Source of the DNA: Fen-999 sp035654135
Lineage (GTDB): Bacteria; Pseudomonadota; Gammaproteobacteria; Burkholderiales; Rhodocyclaceae
DNA length: 20,040 nt
Assembly (NCBI GenBank): GCA_035654135.1
Contig: DASRXN010000172.1
Span: 1 to 20,040, forward strand
Direction of reading: 5' to 3'
The notes under the pieces are model-generated. The model was not told the origin of the DNA. It made no database searches and was given only the letters and a program-made list of their open reading frames with translations. The first letter of the stretch is position 1; each line of letters opens with the position of its first letter. Of this stretch, positions 6,903 through 14,394 are shown piece after piece. The position numbers were made by a program, and so were the translations under genes.

Positions 6903-9143
6903 CTATAGGGGTGGAGCATCCGCAACCCGCTGTTCGAGCAGACGGCCGCGGCGGCGCATGGTGGCCGCATCCAGCAGCATGCGGCCGGCCCAGCGATAGA
7001 CGTTGAATTCTCCCACGATGCCGCGCATCAGGCGCATGCGGTCGCGCTGTTCGGCCGGCGGCATGGTGAGCGCCAGGTGCAGAGCCGCTGCACACTGGTC
7101 GGCATCGTAAGGATTGACGATCAGGGCCTCGGGTAGTTCCCGCGCCGCGCCGGTGAACTGGGACAGGATCAACACGCCGCGACCGTCGTCGCGGGAAGCG
7201 ACGAACTCCTTGGCCACCAGATTCATGCCGTCGTGCAGGCTGCTGACGAAACAGAGTTCGGCGGCGCGGTAATACTCGTAGACCTGCTGCGGTTCGTGGT
7301 GCTCCACCTTGAGCAGGATCGGTGGCGGGATGTCGCGGCGGCCGCGGCCGAAGCGCTCGTTGATTTGGGTGGCCAGCGTCCGCACCTTGGCCTCGTGGTT
7401 CTGGTATTCGTCAATGCTCGAACGGCTGGGCGCGGCGATCTGCACGAAGCTGAAACGCCCCACCCACTCCGGATTGAGCTCCATCAGGCGCGCCACCGCG
7501 CGGAAGCGTTCCAGGATGCCCTTGGTGTAGTCCAGCCGATCGACGCCGACGCCGATCAGGTGATTCGCTGGCAGGTTGTTACGCCGACGGATCTCGGCGC
7601 GGCACTCCTCGACCGGCGTGGCCACCATCTCCGGTTCCGGCGGCCAGGCGATGGAAATCGGGTAGCGGCGCACCGCCGTCACCTTGCCGCCGAGGGTTAC
7701 CGTGAAAGCTTCCCGGTCTACCCGCGCCTCCATGAGCCGGTCCACGGTGTCCACGAAGTTGTTGCAGTGGAATTGGGTGTGAAAGCCCAGGATGTTGCTG
7801 CCCAGAAGGCCGGCGACGATCTCCTGGCTCCACGGGCAGATGGCGAAGGATTCCGGATTGGGCCAGGGAATGTGCCAGAACGTGATTACCATCGCCTCGG
7901 GCAGTTTCTCGCGGATCAGGCGCGGCAGCAGCGCCAGGTGGTAATCCTGGACCAGGACGATGGGCGCCCGCGTCTTCGCCTCCACCGCCACCGCCTCGGC
8001 GAACTTGCGGTTCACGGCCTCGTAGCAGGCCCAGTCGGCCGAGCGGAAGGTGGGACGCACGTGGGCGATATGACAAAGGGGCCACAGGCCTTCGTTGGCG
8101 AAGCCGTAGTAGTAGCCAGCTTCTTCTTCTGCCGTCAGCCAGACGCGGCGCAACTGGTAGGCACTCTTGTCCGGCGGCACGGCTACCCGGTCGCGATTGT
8201 CCACCACCTCCCGGTCCGCCGAGCCGCTGCCGTGGGCGATCCAGGTGCCAGAGCAGGCCCGCATGATGGGTTCCAGGGCCGTGACCAGCCCCGAGGCCGG
8301 CCGCGTCACCTCGATGCGATCGGTCCGGCGCTCGTGGATGTAGGGCTCCCGGTTGGAAACGACGATCACGTCCTCGCCGGCCAGTTCCGAGTGCAGGATG
8401 GCGCGCAGGGTGTCGGGCGTCCAGGTGATCTGGCTCTCGTCCCGCGCCCGGTATTCCGATTCCAGTTCGCGGATCAGGCGCTGGAAGTCTCGGGCGAAGG
8501 GTTTGAATTCGGGGATGTTCGACCGCGGCACCGGTTCACGCAGGAGGCCTTCGCCACGCAGCAGGGAGCGCATGCCCGAAACCCAGCCCCGCCAGGACAG
8601 CTGGGCGATGATGACGGTGACGAGGGACACCACGGCCGCCAGGGCCATGAAGAAGTAGAAGACGTAAGTCTTGGTTTCCTCGCTGCGCCGCGCCACGAAA
8701 CTCATGTCGTGGATCAGCACCAGCCAGCCGGCCGACGCTCCCTCCCGTTCCAGCGCCGTTACCGCCACATGCAGGGGGCCGCGGGGGCTGGCCAGCAGCG
8801 GATTGCCGGCATTTTCCCAGCGGCCCAGATTGTCGCAGCGGATCTCCGTCGGCAGGGAGCGGGTCGCCAGCGGCACGGCCTGGGGCGAGGCGCAATAACC
8901 AATGGCGTAGAGCCGCTCGTCCTGCGCGATGCGGGCGAAGTAGCTGGCCACCTTGGTCTTGGAGCCCGCCTCCAGCTGCTCCATCAGCGGGTCGTGGATG
9001 GCGTTGACGATCAGCGCGGCGCGGATGTCCATGTCGCGCACGAACCAGCGCAGGGTCAGCTTGTCGACCAGGGGTGCGACGCCCCAGGCAATGGCCGCCA
9101 GCACGATCATCAGGGGCAGAACGAAACGCAGGGAAAGTCTCAT
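6903..9143 (-). CDS. otsA: Membrane-anchored trehalose-6-phosphate synthase with N-terminal sensor-like module
   Basis: This GT20 enzyme joins UDP-glucose and glucose-6-phosphate to make trehalose-6-phosphate. At 746 aa it is about 270 residues longer than E. coli OtsA. Residues 7-25 and 159-182 are membrane spans flanking a predicted periplasmic domain of about 130 residues with two cysteines (84, 103). Residues about 183-235 are HAMP-like, with IPEFKPFARDFQRLIRELE matching the second HAMP helix. The GT20 domain spans about 258-730: VVSNREPY (261-268), FWHIPWPNPESF (422-433), LVQDYHL (397-403, Asp400), GVDRLDYTKGI (533-543, Arg536 and Lys541) and LHDGMNLVAKEF (636-647, Asp638 and Glu646), matching known E. 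coli substrate-binding residues. The ATG at 9143 has GGGAGA upstream. The architecture suggests synthesis tied to an envelope signal. Acceptor specificity is inferred from otsB adjacency. Confidence 0.93.
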   Translation of the reverse strand: MRLSLRFVLPLMIVLAAIAWGVAPLVDKLTLRWFVRDMDIRAALIVNAIHDPLMEQLEAGSKTKVASYFARIAQDERLYAIGYCASPQAVPLATRSLPTEIRCDNLGRWENAGNPLLASPRGPLHVAVTALEREGASAGWLVLIHDMSFVARRSEETKTYVFYFFMALAAVVSLVTVIIAQLSWRGWVSGMRSLLRGEGLLREPVPRSNIPEFKPFARDFQRLIRELESEYRARDESQITWTPDTLRAILHSELAGEDVIVVSNREPYIHERRTDRIEVTRPASGLVTALEPIMRACSGTWIAHGSGSADREVVDNRDRVAVPPDKSAYQLRRVWLTAEEEAGYYYGFANEGLWPLCHIAHVRPTFRSADWACYEAVNRKFAEAVAVEAKTRAPIVLVQDYHLALLPRLIREKLPEAMVITFWHIPWPNPESFAICPWSQEIVAGLLGSNILGFHTQFHCNNFVDTVDRLMEARVDREAFTVTLGGKVTAVRRYPISIAWPPEPEMVATPVEECRAEIRRRNNLPANHLIGVGVDRLDYTKGILERFRAVARLMELNPEWVGRFSFVQIAAPSRSSIDEYQNHEAKVRTLATQINERFGRGRRDIPPPILLKVEHHEPQQVYEYYRAAELCFVSSLHDGMNLVAKEFVASRDDGRGVLILSQFTGAARELPEALIVNPYDADQCAAALHLALTMPPAEQRDRMRLMRGIVGEFNVYRWAGRMLLDAATMRRRGRLLEQRVADAPPL

Positions 9144-9289
9144 GACAGTCTCCCGTCCGCAGACAGCAACGCCGGTCCCGGGCGAGGCATCAGGCTGACT
9201 GTCTGGTGAATGATGCGCGTTTTGTTTGACATGGGGACGAAGACATATTATCAGCCTGATAGACTTCCCATTATTCGGAGACTGCCGTC
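9144..9289. promoter_or_regulatory. Divergent otsA / sco intergenic regulatory region
   Basis: This 146-bp spacer must hold the promoters for both the minus-strand trehalose operon and the plus-strand sco operon. On the plus strand a perfect TTGACA -35 box lies at 9226-9231. Candidate -10 boxes are TATCAG (9249-9254, 17-bp spacing) or TATTAT (9246-9251, only 14 bp). A 13-bp perfect palindrome, TATCAGCCTGATA, occupies 9249-9261 and would overlap the -10. The core ATCAGGCTGA recurs at 9189-9198, about 61 bp away centre to centre, on the otsA side. Ribosome-binding sites are CGGAGAC before sco and GGGAGA before otsA. No clear -10/-35 pair was found for otsA. Confidence 0.5.
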
Positions 9290-10174
9290 ATGTTTCGTTT
9301 GCTTGCGTTTCTTGTCTTTCTCGTTCTGGCTCCTGTTGCAGGCGCCACGGCGCCCATCGATGCCGAAGCCGAGGCGCGGGCCGCGGTTGCCGAGCTGGGG
9401 CGCTTGAACGGCCTGGCGCTGGCCTGCCAGCAGCCGGAGCTCAGTGCACGGGCCAAGCGCCTGATGATTGCCCATGTGCCCAAGCTGCGGGATTGGGGCG
9501 AGATTTACGAAACGGCCACCAATAGCGCCTTCCTGACGCCGACCACCGGGTGTCCGGACGCCGCCAACATGCGTGTGCAGATCGAACTGACGGCGGCCCA
9601 GCTGGCAAGATTGCTGCCCGCCAGTCCCCAGCCGGCCGAGGTGCTGGCGCCGGATGCCGGCATCACGCCCCGCTATCTGCTCAAGGGCCCCGACGGCCAG
9701 GCCGTGATGGATAGCGACTTCGCGGGCCGCTTTCAACTGATCGCCTTCGGCTATACCTTTTGTCCCGACATTTGCCCGACGACCCTAGTCGAGATGGCCC
9801 ATGTCATGAAGCTCCTTGGCGACGACGCCAAGCGCATCCAGCCGATCTTCATTTCAGTCGACCCGGAACGGGACACACCGGTGCAATTGAAGGCCTATAC
9901 CGGGTTTTTCGACCCGCGCATTATCGGCCTGACGGGTTCGCCGGAAGTCGTGCGCCGCATCGCCGATTTCTTCAAGGTCCGCTACGAGCGGGTGCTGGCG
10001 CCGGGCGCCAGCCATTACAGCATCGACCACTCGGCAGGCATGTACCTGCTCGGCCCCGCCGGGGAGTTCATCGTCAAGTTCGCCTACGCGACACCGGTAG
10101 AGGACATGACGGCCCGCATCCGCGAGGCGATGGCGCAGGCGCCCGCGCCGAGGACGCCGACAGGCGGGCCATGA
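9290..10174 (+). CDS. SCO1/SenC family copper chaperone with N-terminal extra domain
   Basis: This is an exported copper-binding thioredoxin-fold protein, of the family that helps build the CuA centre of cytochrome c oxidase or handles thiol/copper stress. Residues 1-19 are a signal peptide (MFRLLAFLVFLVLAPVAGA). The Sco domain occupies about 120-284: FGYTFCPDICPTTLVEM (153-169, Cys158 and Cys162 of CxxxC), FISVDPERDTP (187-197) and the copper-ligand His247 in SIDHSAGMYLL. Unusually, about 100 residues lie between the signal peptide and the Sco domain: helical, with LGRLNGLALACQQPEL, RAKRLMIAHVPKLRDWGEIYETATNSAFL and two cysteines (46, 88). Standard bacterial Sco proteins are about 200 aa; this is 294. 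The start has CGGAGAC upstream. The stop overlaps the next start (ATGA). Confidence 0.9.
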   Translation: MFRLLAFLVFLVLAPVAGATAPIDAEAEARAAVAELGRLNGLALACQQPELSARAKRLMIAHVPKLRDWGEIYETATNSAFLTPTTGCPDAANMRVQIELTAAQLARLLPASPQPAEVLAPDAGITPRYLLKGPDGQAVMDSDFAGRFQLIAFGYTFCPDICPTTLVEMAHVMKLLGDDAKRIQPIFISVDPERDTPVQLKAYTGFFDPRIIGLTGSPEVVRRIADFFKVRYERVLAPGASHYSIDHSAGMYLLGPAGEFIVKFAYATPVEDMTARIREAMAQAPAPRTPTGGP

Positions 10175-11217
10175 TCGAAGGGAGCAACACCCAGGAGATT
10201 CTTCGTCGCGCGCGGCTGTCGATCTCCATAGCTTTCGTTGCCTTTGCGTCGATCATGACGGTCGGCACGGTGGGCTACAAGCATCTGGGCGGCGCCGATA
10301 CCGGCTGGCTTGATGCGCTCTACCAGACCTTCCTGATGGTCGCCACGATCGGCTATGGCGCCGGCGTGGAGATCTGGCGGCGGCCGGAGGCCGAAATCTT
10401 CACCATGGCGATCGCCTTTTCCGGCATTGCCGTGATGACCTACTTTTTTTCAAGCGTGACGGCCATCGTTCTGGCCAGTGATTTCGACAAGTCGTTGCGG
10501 AGGCGGCGCATGGACAAGGTGATGAAGAAGACTCGCGGGCACTACATCCTCTGCGGCTTTGGGCGGGTTGGCCGCAACGTCGCCCAGGAACTCGAGGCCA
10601 CCAAGCGCCATTACATCGCCATCGACGAGAAGATCGAACTGCTGGAGTCGTATGCCGAGAAGAAGCCCGGCTTGCTCTTCATTCATGGCGATGCTGTAGA
10701 CGACGATATCCTTGAGGAAGCCAACGTTCGCGAAGCCAAGGGTGTCTTTGCCATCACCGGCGACGATAGCCGCAACCTGATGATTGCCATCACGGTCAAG
10801 CAGCTTTCGCCGGCCGTGCGCGTCGTCACGCGCTGCAACGAGATTCGCAATGTCGAGAAAATGAAGAAGGCCGGCGCCGATGCCATCGTCTCGCCCAACT
10901 TCACCGGCGGCATGCGCATCGCTTCGGCGATGATCCGGCCCCACGTGGTTTCCTTCCTCGACGAAATGCTGCGTTCCGAGCACAAGCTGCGGGTCGAGGA
11001 AGTCGTCGTGCCTCCCAATTTCACCGCTCGACCGCTCGCGTCGTTCAACCTCAAGAGCGCCGGCTACGTGCTGCTGGCGGTGCGCACCCGCGGCGACTGG
11101 GTGTTCAATCCACCCGAGGATTTCGTCCTGCAGCCGGGCCATACCCTCATCGCCATGGCGTCGCCCCACGGCCGTTTCGAGATGGAGTCGGCGCTCTACC
11201 TGATGGACGGCAACTGA
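10171..11217 (+). CDS. Two-TM potassium-channel-like protein with RCK (TrkA-N/TrkA-C) domain
   Basis: This is a predicted inner-membrane ion channel gated through a cytoplasmic RCK domain, 348 aa. The start at 10171 is set by the ATGA overlap with sco; the much longer upstream frame is sco read out of register. TM1 spans about 16-36 and the pore helix is WLDALYQTFLMVA (46-58). The filter is TIGYGA (59-64) and TM2 spans about 75-102. The RCK domain starts at 123 with HYILCGFGRVGRNVAQEL (GxGxxG at 129-134), acidic IDE (151-153) and GDAVDDDIL (173-181); a TrkA-C-like part covers about 265-348. The usual K+ filter is TVGYGD; here the final Asp is Ala. The next gene is an antiporter 2 bp downstream. 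MthK-like architecture makes K+ the likeliest ion, but selectivity is unproven. Confidence 0.85.
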   Translation: MIEGSNTQEILRRARLSISIAFVAFASIMTVGTVGYKHLGGADTGWLDALYQTFLMVATIGYGAGVEIWRRPEAEIFTMAIAFSGIAVMTYFFSSVTAIVLASDFDKSLRRRRMDKVMKKTRGHYILCGFGRVGRNVAQELEATKRHYIAIDEKIELLESYAEKKPGLLFIHGDAVDDDILEEANVREAKGVFAITGDDSRNLMIAITVKQLSPAVRVVTRCNEIRNVEKMKKAGADAIVSPNFTGGMRIASAMIRPHVVSFLDEMLRSEHKLRVEEVVVPPNFTARPLASFNLKSAGYVLLAVRTRGDWVFNPPEDFVLQPGHTLIAMASPHGRFEMESALYLMDGN

Positions 11218-11219
11218 CC

Positions 11220-12458
11220 ATGGAATCGTCCGCCGCCATCGAGTTGGCCAAGCATGTACTCTCCACTTTCGCCGTCATTCTCGCTTTTGGCTCCGCCTTC
11301 GGCCTGCTGGCCCAAAAATTCAAGGTGCCCGATGTGGCGGTTTTCCTCCTGCTTGGTATGGCGCTCGGCCCGGAGATCGCCGGACTGGTCAAAATCAAGG
11401 CCGACTCGGCGCTCAACCAGATCATTCTCATCTTCGGCGCCAGTTACATCCTCTTCGACGGTGGTGCGTCGCTGCGCCTGAAGGTGCTGAAGGAAGTCTG
11501 GATCACCATCGTCATCCTGGCGACAGTTGGCGTGCTGATCACGGCCGGCATCACGGCGGTGGCGGCCTACTATGTCTTTTCGGTGCCCTTCATCGTCGCG
11601 CTGCTCATGGCCATGGCGATCGCCTCGACCGACCCGGCGACGCTGGTACCGGTCTTCCGCCAGGTGAAGATCAAGGACCGCGTGGCGCAGACCGTGATGT
11701 CGGAATCGGCCTTCAACGACGCCACCGGCGCGATCGCCACCTTCGCGGTACTCGGCATTGCGATGGGCCATGGCGGCGAGTTTTCCATCGGCGCTGCGCT
11801 GTGGGATCTGCTCAAGCAGGCCGGCATAGGTTTCCTGGCCGGCGGCATCCTCGGCTACCTGGCCGCGCTGCTGATTGCGCACGAGAAGTTGGGGTTCTTC
11901 AAGGAGAACACGCCGGTGGTGACGCTGATGGCGGTCATCGGCGCCTATCTCGGCGCCGACGGCTTCCAGGCCAGCGGCTTCATGGCCGTTTTCGTCTTCG
12001 GCATCATGCTCGGCAACAAGGACGCCTTCGGTTTCAAGATGGAACACGGCGACCAGGAAAAGATGGAAGATTTCGTCGCCACCACCGCCTTCATCATGCG
12101 CATGTTCATCTTCATCCTGCTCGGCTCCCAAGTCGATTTCAGCCTCATGAACAAGTATCTGGTTGGCGGTGTGATCGTGGTCACCGTCTTCATGCTGGCG
12201 GCGCGGCCGGTGACCGTGTTCCTCTGTGCCCTGCCGGATCGCCGCGCCCAATGGAGCTTCAAGGAGATGCTGTTCATGTGCTGGACGCGCGAGACCGGCG
12301 TCATCCCCGGCGCGCTTGCCGGCCTGCTGCTGGGCATGGGTGCGCCCGAGGCCAAGCTGATAGCTTCGGTCACTTTCCTTGCCATCCTCATGACCATCCT
12401 GATCCAGGCCACCACCACCAAGTGGCTGGCGGGCAAGCTGGGGCTACTGGTCGAATAG
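11220..12458 (+). CDS. CPA1-type cation:proton antiporter (NhaP-like, short form)
   Basis: This is an inner-membrane Na+ or K+/H+ exchanger of 412 aa with about 12 hydrophobic segments. Early segments are FAVILAFGSAFGLLAQKF and VPDVAVFLLLGMALGPEIAGL (37-56). Diagnostic sites are AIASTDPATLVPVFRQV (134-149), the ESAFNDATGA motif (162-171) with Asn166-Asp167, which marks the electroneutral CPA1 group, IFILLGSQVDF (297-307) and RETGVIPGALAGLLLGMG (357-374). It ends right after the last membrane segment, so it lacks the cytoplasmic RCK/TrkA-C tail that longer NhaP2-type (about 560 aa) proteins carry. It starts 2 bp after the channel gene and is almost certainly co-transcribed with it. Whether it moves K+ or Na+ cannot be read from the sequence. 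Confidence 0.88.
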   Translation: MESSAAIELAKHVLSTFAVILAFGSAFGLLAQKFKVPDVAVFLLLGMALGPEIAGLVKIKADSALNQIILIFGASYILFDGGASLRLKVLKEVWITIVILATVGVLITAGITAVAAYYVFSVPFIVALLMAMAIASTDPATLVPVFRQVKIKDRVAQTVMSESAFNDATGAIATFAVLGIAMGHGGEFSIGAALWDLLKQAGIGFLAGGILGYLAALLIAHEKLGFFKENTPVVTLMAVIGAYLGADGFQASGFMAVFVFGIMLGNKDAFGFKMEHGDQEKMEDFVATTAFIMRMFIFILLGSQVDFSLMNKYLVGGVIVVTVFMLAARPVTVFLCALPDRRAQWSFKEMLFMCWTRETGVIPGALAGLLLGMGAPEAKLIASVTFLAILMTILIQATTTKWLAGKLGLLVE

Positions 12459-12494
12459 GATTCCGGTGGGCAAAGCCCTGTAGCATTGGCGGAC

Positions 12495-13502
12495 ATGAAA
12501 TCCTGGCATAGCCACTTTGTCGGCAGCTTCGTCTTTACCGGCCTGGCTGTCATGACCGGCTGGTATCTCGGCGGCTGGTCGGCCGCCGTCACCGTCCTGT
12601 TCCTCAGCCTGCTGGAGACTTCGCTATCCTTCGACAATGCCGTGGTCAATGCCGGCATCCTTGCCGGCTGGGATGAAAAGTGGCGCCGCCGCTTCCTCAC
12701 CTGGGGCATGTTGGTCGCCGTCTTCGGCATGCGGCTGGTGTTCCCGGTCGTAATCGTTGCCTTTGCCGCCGGTATTGGCCCGGTCAGGGCAGTCGATCTC
12801 GCCATCAACGAACCGGTCGAATATGGCCGCGTGCTCGGCGCTGCCCATCACCAGATCGCGGCATTCGGCGGCGCCTTCCTGATGATGGTGTTCCTGCGCT
12901 TCTTCGTTGCCCGCCACAAGACCGAGCACTGGTTGGAAGTGCTTGAGCGGCCGCTGTCGCGCCTAGGCAAGCTGGAATCCATCGAGGCTGCGCTGACGCT
13001 GCTCGTAGTCATGGCGGCGTCATGGGTGATCACCGATCCGGTCCGGCACGGCGAGTTCGTTATCGCCGGTATCTGGGGTGTAGTGGTGTTCATCGTCGTC
13101 AAGGGTTTCGCGGCGCTGCTTGGTGGCGACGAGGGCGAAGCAGCCAGCCATATGGTGCGTCAGGGCATGGCCGGTTTCCTGTATCTTGAGGTCCTCGACG
13201 CCAGCTTCTCGTTCGACGGCGTGGTCGGCGCTTTCGCCCTGACCTACGATCTGATCATCATCGCCCTCGGTCTCGGCGCCGGCGCCATGTTCGTGCGCAG
13301 TTTCACGCTGCTGCTGGTCGAGAGCGGCACGCTCGATACTTACCGCTATCTGGAACACGGCGCCTTCTGGGCAGTCGGAACCCTGGCGGCTATCATGCTG
13401 GGCGGGGTTGAGTTTCACATTCCAGAGGCCATAACGGGTCTCTTGGGCGCGGCGCTCATCGTCTGGGCGCTGGGCAGTTCGATCCGTGCCAATCGCAGTT
13501 GA
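12495..13502 (+). CDS. DUF475 family integral membrane protein (TerC-like)
   Basis: This is a polytopic inner-membrane protein of 335 aa, related to the TerC superfamily whose members act in metal-ion export or stress resistance. The motif is duplicated: SLLETSLSFDNAVVNAGIL (38-56) and YLEVLDASFSFDGVVGAF (230-247). This places conserved acidic and SFD residues in two inverted halves, as expected for TerC/DUF475. About eight hydrophobic segments are visible. A TTG at 12486 would add three residues; the ATG at 12495 is preferred because it starts at the usual family position, although neither has a strong ribosome-binding site. The gap to the antiporter is 36 bp and to htpX 25 bp. Substrate unknown; Mn2+ or another divalent metal is a guess from TerC relatives. 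Confidence 0.85.
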   Translation: MKSWHSHFVGSFVFTGLAVMTGWYLGGWSAAVTVLFLSLLETSLSFDNAVVNAGILAGWDEKWRRRFLTWGMLVAVFGMRLVFPVVIVAFAAGIGPVRAVDLAINEPVEYGRVLGAAHHQIAAFGGAFLMMVFLRFFVARHKTEHWLEVLERPLSRLGKLESIEAALTLLVVMAASWVITDPVRHGEFVIAGIWGVVVFIVVKGFAALLGGDEGEAASHMVRQGMAGFLYLEVLDASFSFDGVVGAFALTYDLIIIALGLGAGAMFVRSFTLLLVESGTLDTYRYLEHGAFWAVGTLAAIMLGGVEFHIPEAITGLLGAALIVWALGSSIRANRS

Positions 13503-13527
13503 TGTATCAACATAGGAGAAACCCACG

Positions 13528-14394
13528 ATGAAACGTGTCTTCCTGCTCATTGCCACCAACTTCGCCGTCATGATCGTGCTGTCGATCGTCGCCAGCCTGC
13601 TTGGCGTGAACCAGTATCTGGCGGCCAATGGCCTCAACTTGGGGCAATTGCTCGGCTTCGCCGCCGTCATGGGCTTTGGCGGCGCGTTCATCTCGCTGCT
13701 AATGTCGAAGACCATGGCCAAGTGGTCCACCGGCGCGCAAGTCGTCACCACGCCGAGCAACACAACCGAATACTGGCTCGTTGACACCGTCGGCCGGCTG
13801 GCCAAGAGCGCCGGGCTGGCCATGCCCGAAGTGGCCATCTACGAAGGCGAAGCCAACGCCTTCGCCACCGGTGCCACCAAGAACAATTCGCTGGTCGCCA
13901 TTTCGACCGGCCTCCTGCAGGCCATGACCAAGGAAGAGGCCGAAGCCGTGCTGGCGCACGAGATCAGCCACATCGCCAACGGCGACATGGTGACGCTGAC
14001 GCTGATCCAGGGCGTGGTCAACACCTTCGTGTTCTTCCTCGCGCGCGTGATCGGCTTCATGGTCGACAGCTTCCTGCGCCGTGGCGACGACCGTTCCGGC
14101 CCCGGCATCGGCTACAGCGTGGCCGTGATGGTCAGTCAAATCGCGCTCGGCGTACTGGCCAGCATCATCGTCGCCTGGTTTTCGCGCCAGCGCGAATACC
14201 GCGCCGACGCCGGCTCGGCCAAGCTCGAAGGCGGCCCGCGCAACATGATCGCCGCCCTGCAACGACTCGGCGGCCTCTCGCCGGAACCGCTCCCCTCTGG
14301 CCTCGCCACCGCCGGCATCGCCGGCAGCATGAGCAGCCTGTTCGCCAGCCACCCGAGCATCGAGGAGCGCATCGCCGCGCTGAAGGGGCAGTGA
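13528..14394 (+). CDS. htpX: HtpX membrane-bound zinc metalloprotease (M48B)
   Basis: This inner-membrane protease takes part in quality control of membrane proteins alongside FtsH; in E. coli it is induced by CpxR under envelope stress. The 288-residue length is typical. Two N-terminal membrane spans (about 5-25 and 38-60) precede the catalytic domain. The zinc site is VLAHEISHIANGD (141-153: His144, Glu145, His148) with the third ligand Glu223 in SRQREYRADAGSA. The family segment EGEANAFATGATKNNSLVAIST (106-127) is intact, and two further spans lie between 154 and 217. AGGAG at 13514-13518 gives a good ribosome-binding site 9 bp before the ATG. It probably belongs to the plus-strand stress/ion operon. 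Confidence 0.96.
   Translation: MKRVFLLIATNFAVMIVLSIVASLLGVNQYLAANGLNLGQLLGFAAVMGFGGAFISLLMSKTMAKWSTGAQVVTTPSNTTEYWLVDTVGRLAKSAGLAMPEVAIYEGEANAFATGATKNNSLVAISTGLLQAMTKEEAEAVLAHEISHIANGDMVTLTLIQGVVNTFVFFLARVIGFMVDSFLRRGDDRSGPGIGYSVAVMVSQIALGVLASIIVAWFSRQREYRADAGSAKLEGGPRNMIAALQRLGGLSPEPLPSGLATAGIAGSMSSLFASHPSIEERIAALKGQ

Noticed and set aside
7233..9209. 658-codon open frame on the plus strand opposite otsA
   Set aside because: It is antisense to a gene with all GT20 motifs, is rich in Arg/Gly/His/Gln without domain pattern, and arises from GC-rich third positions on the coding strand.
11196..12251. 351-codon His/Asp/Glu-rich frame on the minus strand
   Set aside because: It lies opposite the antiporter. 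The His/Asp/Glu richness is the expected reverse complement of hydrophobic codons in a membrane protein, not a metal-binding protein.
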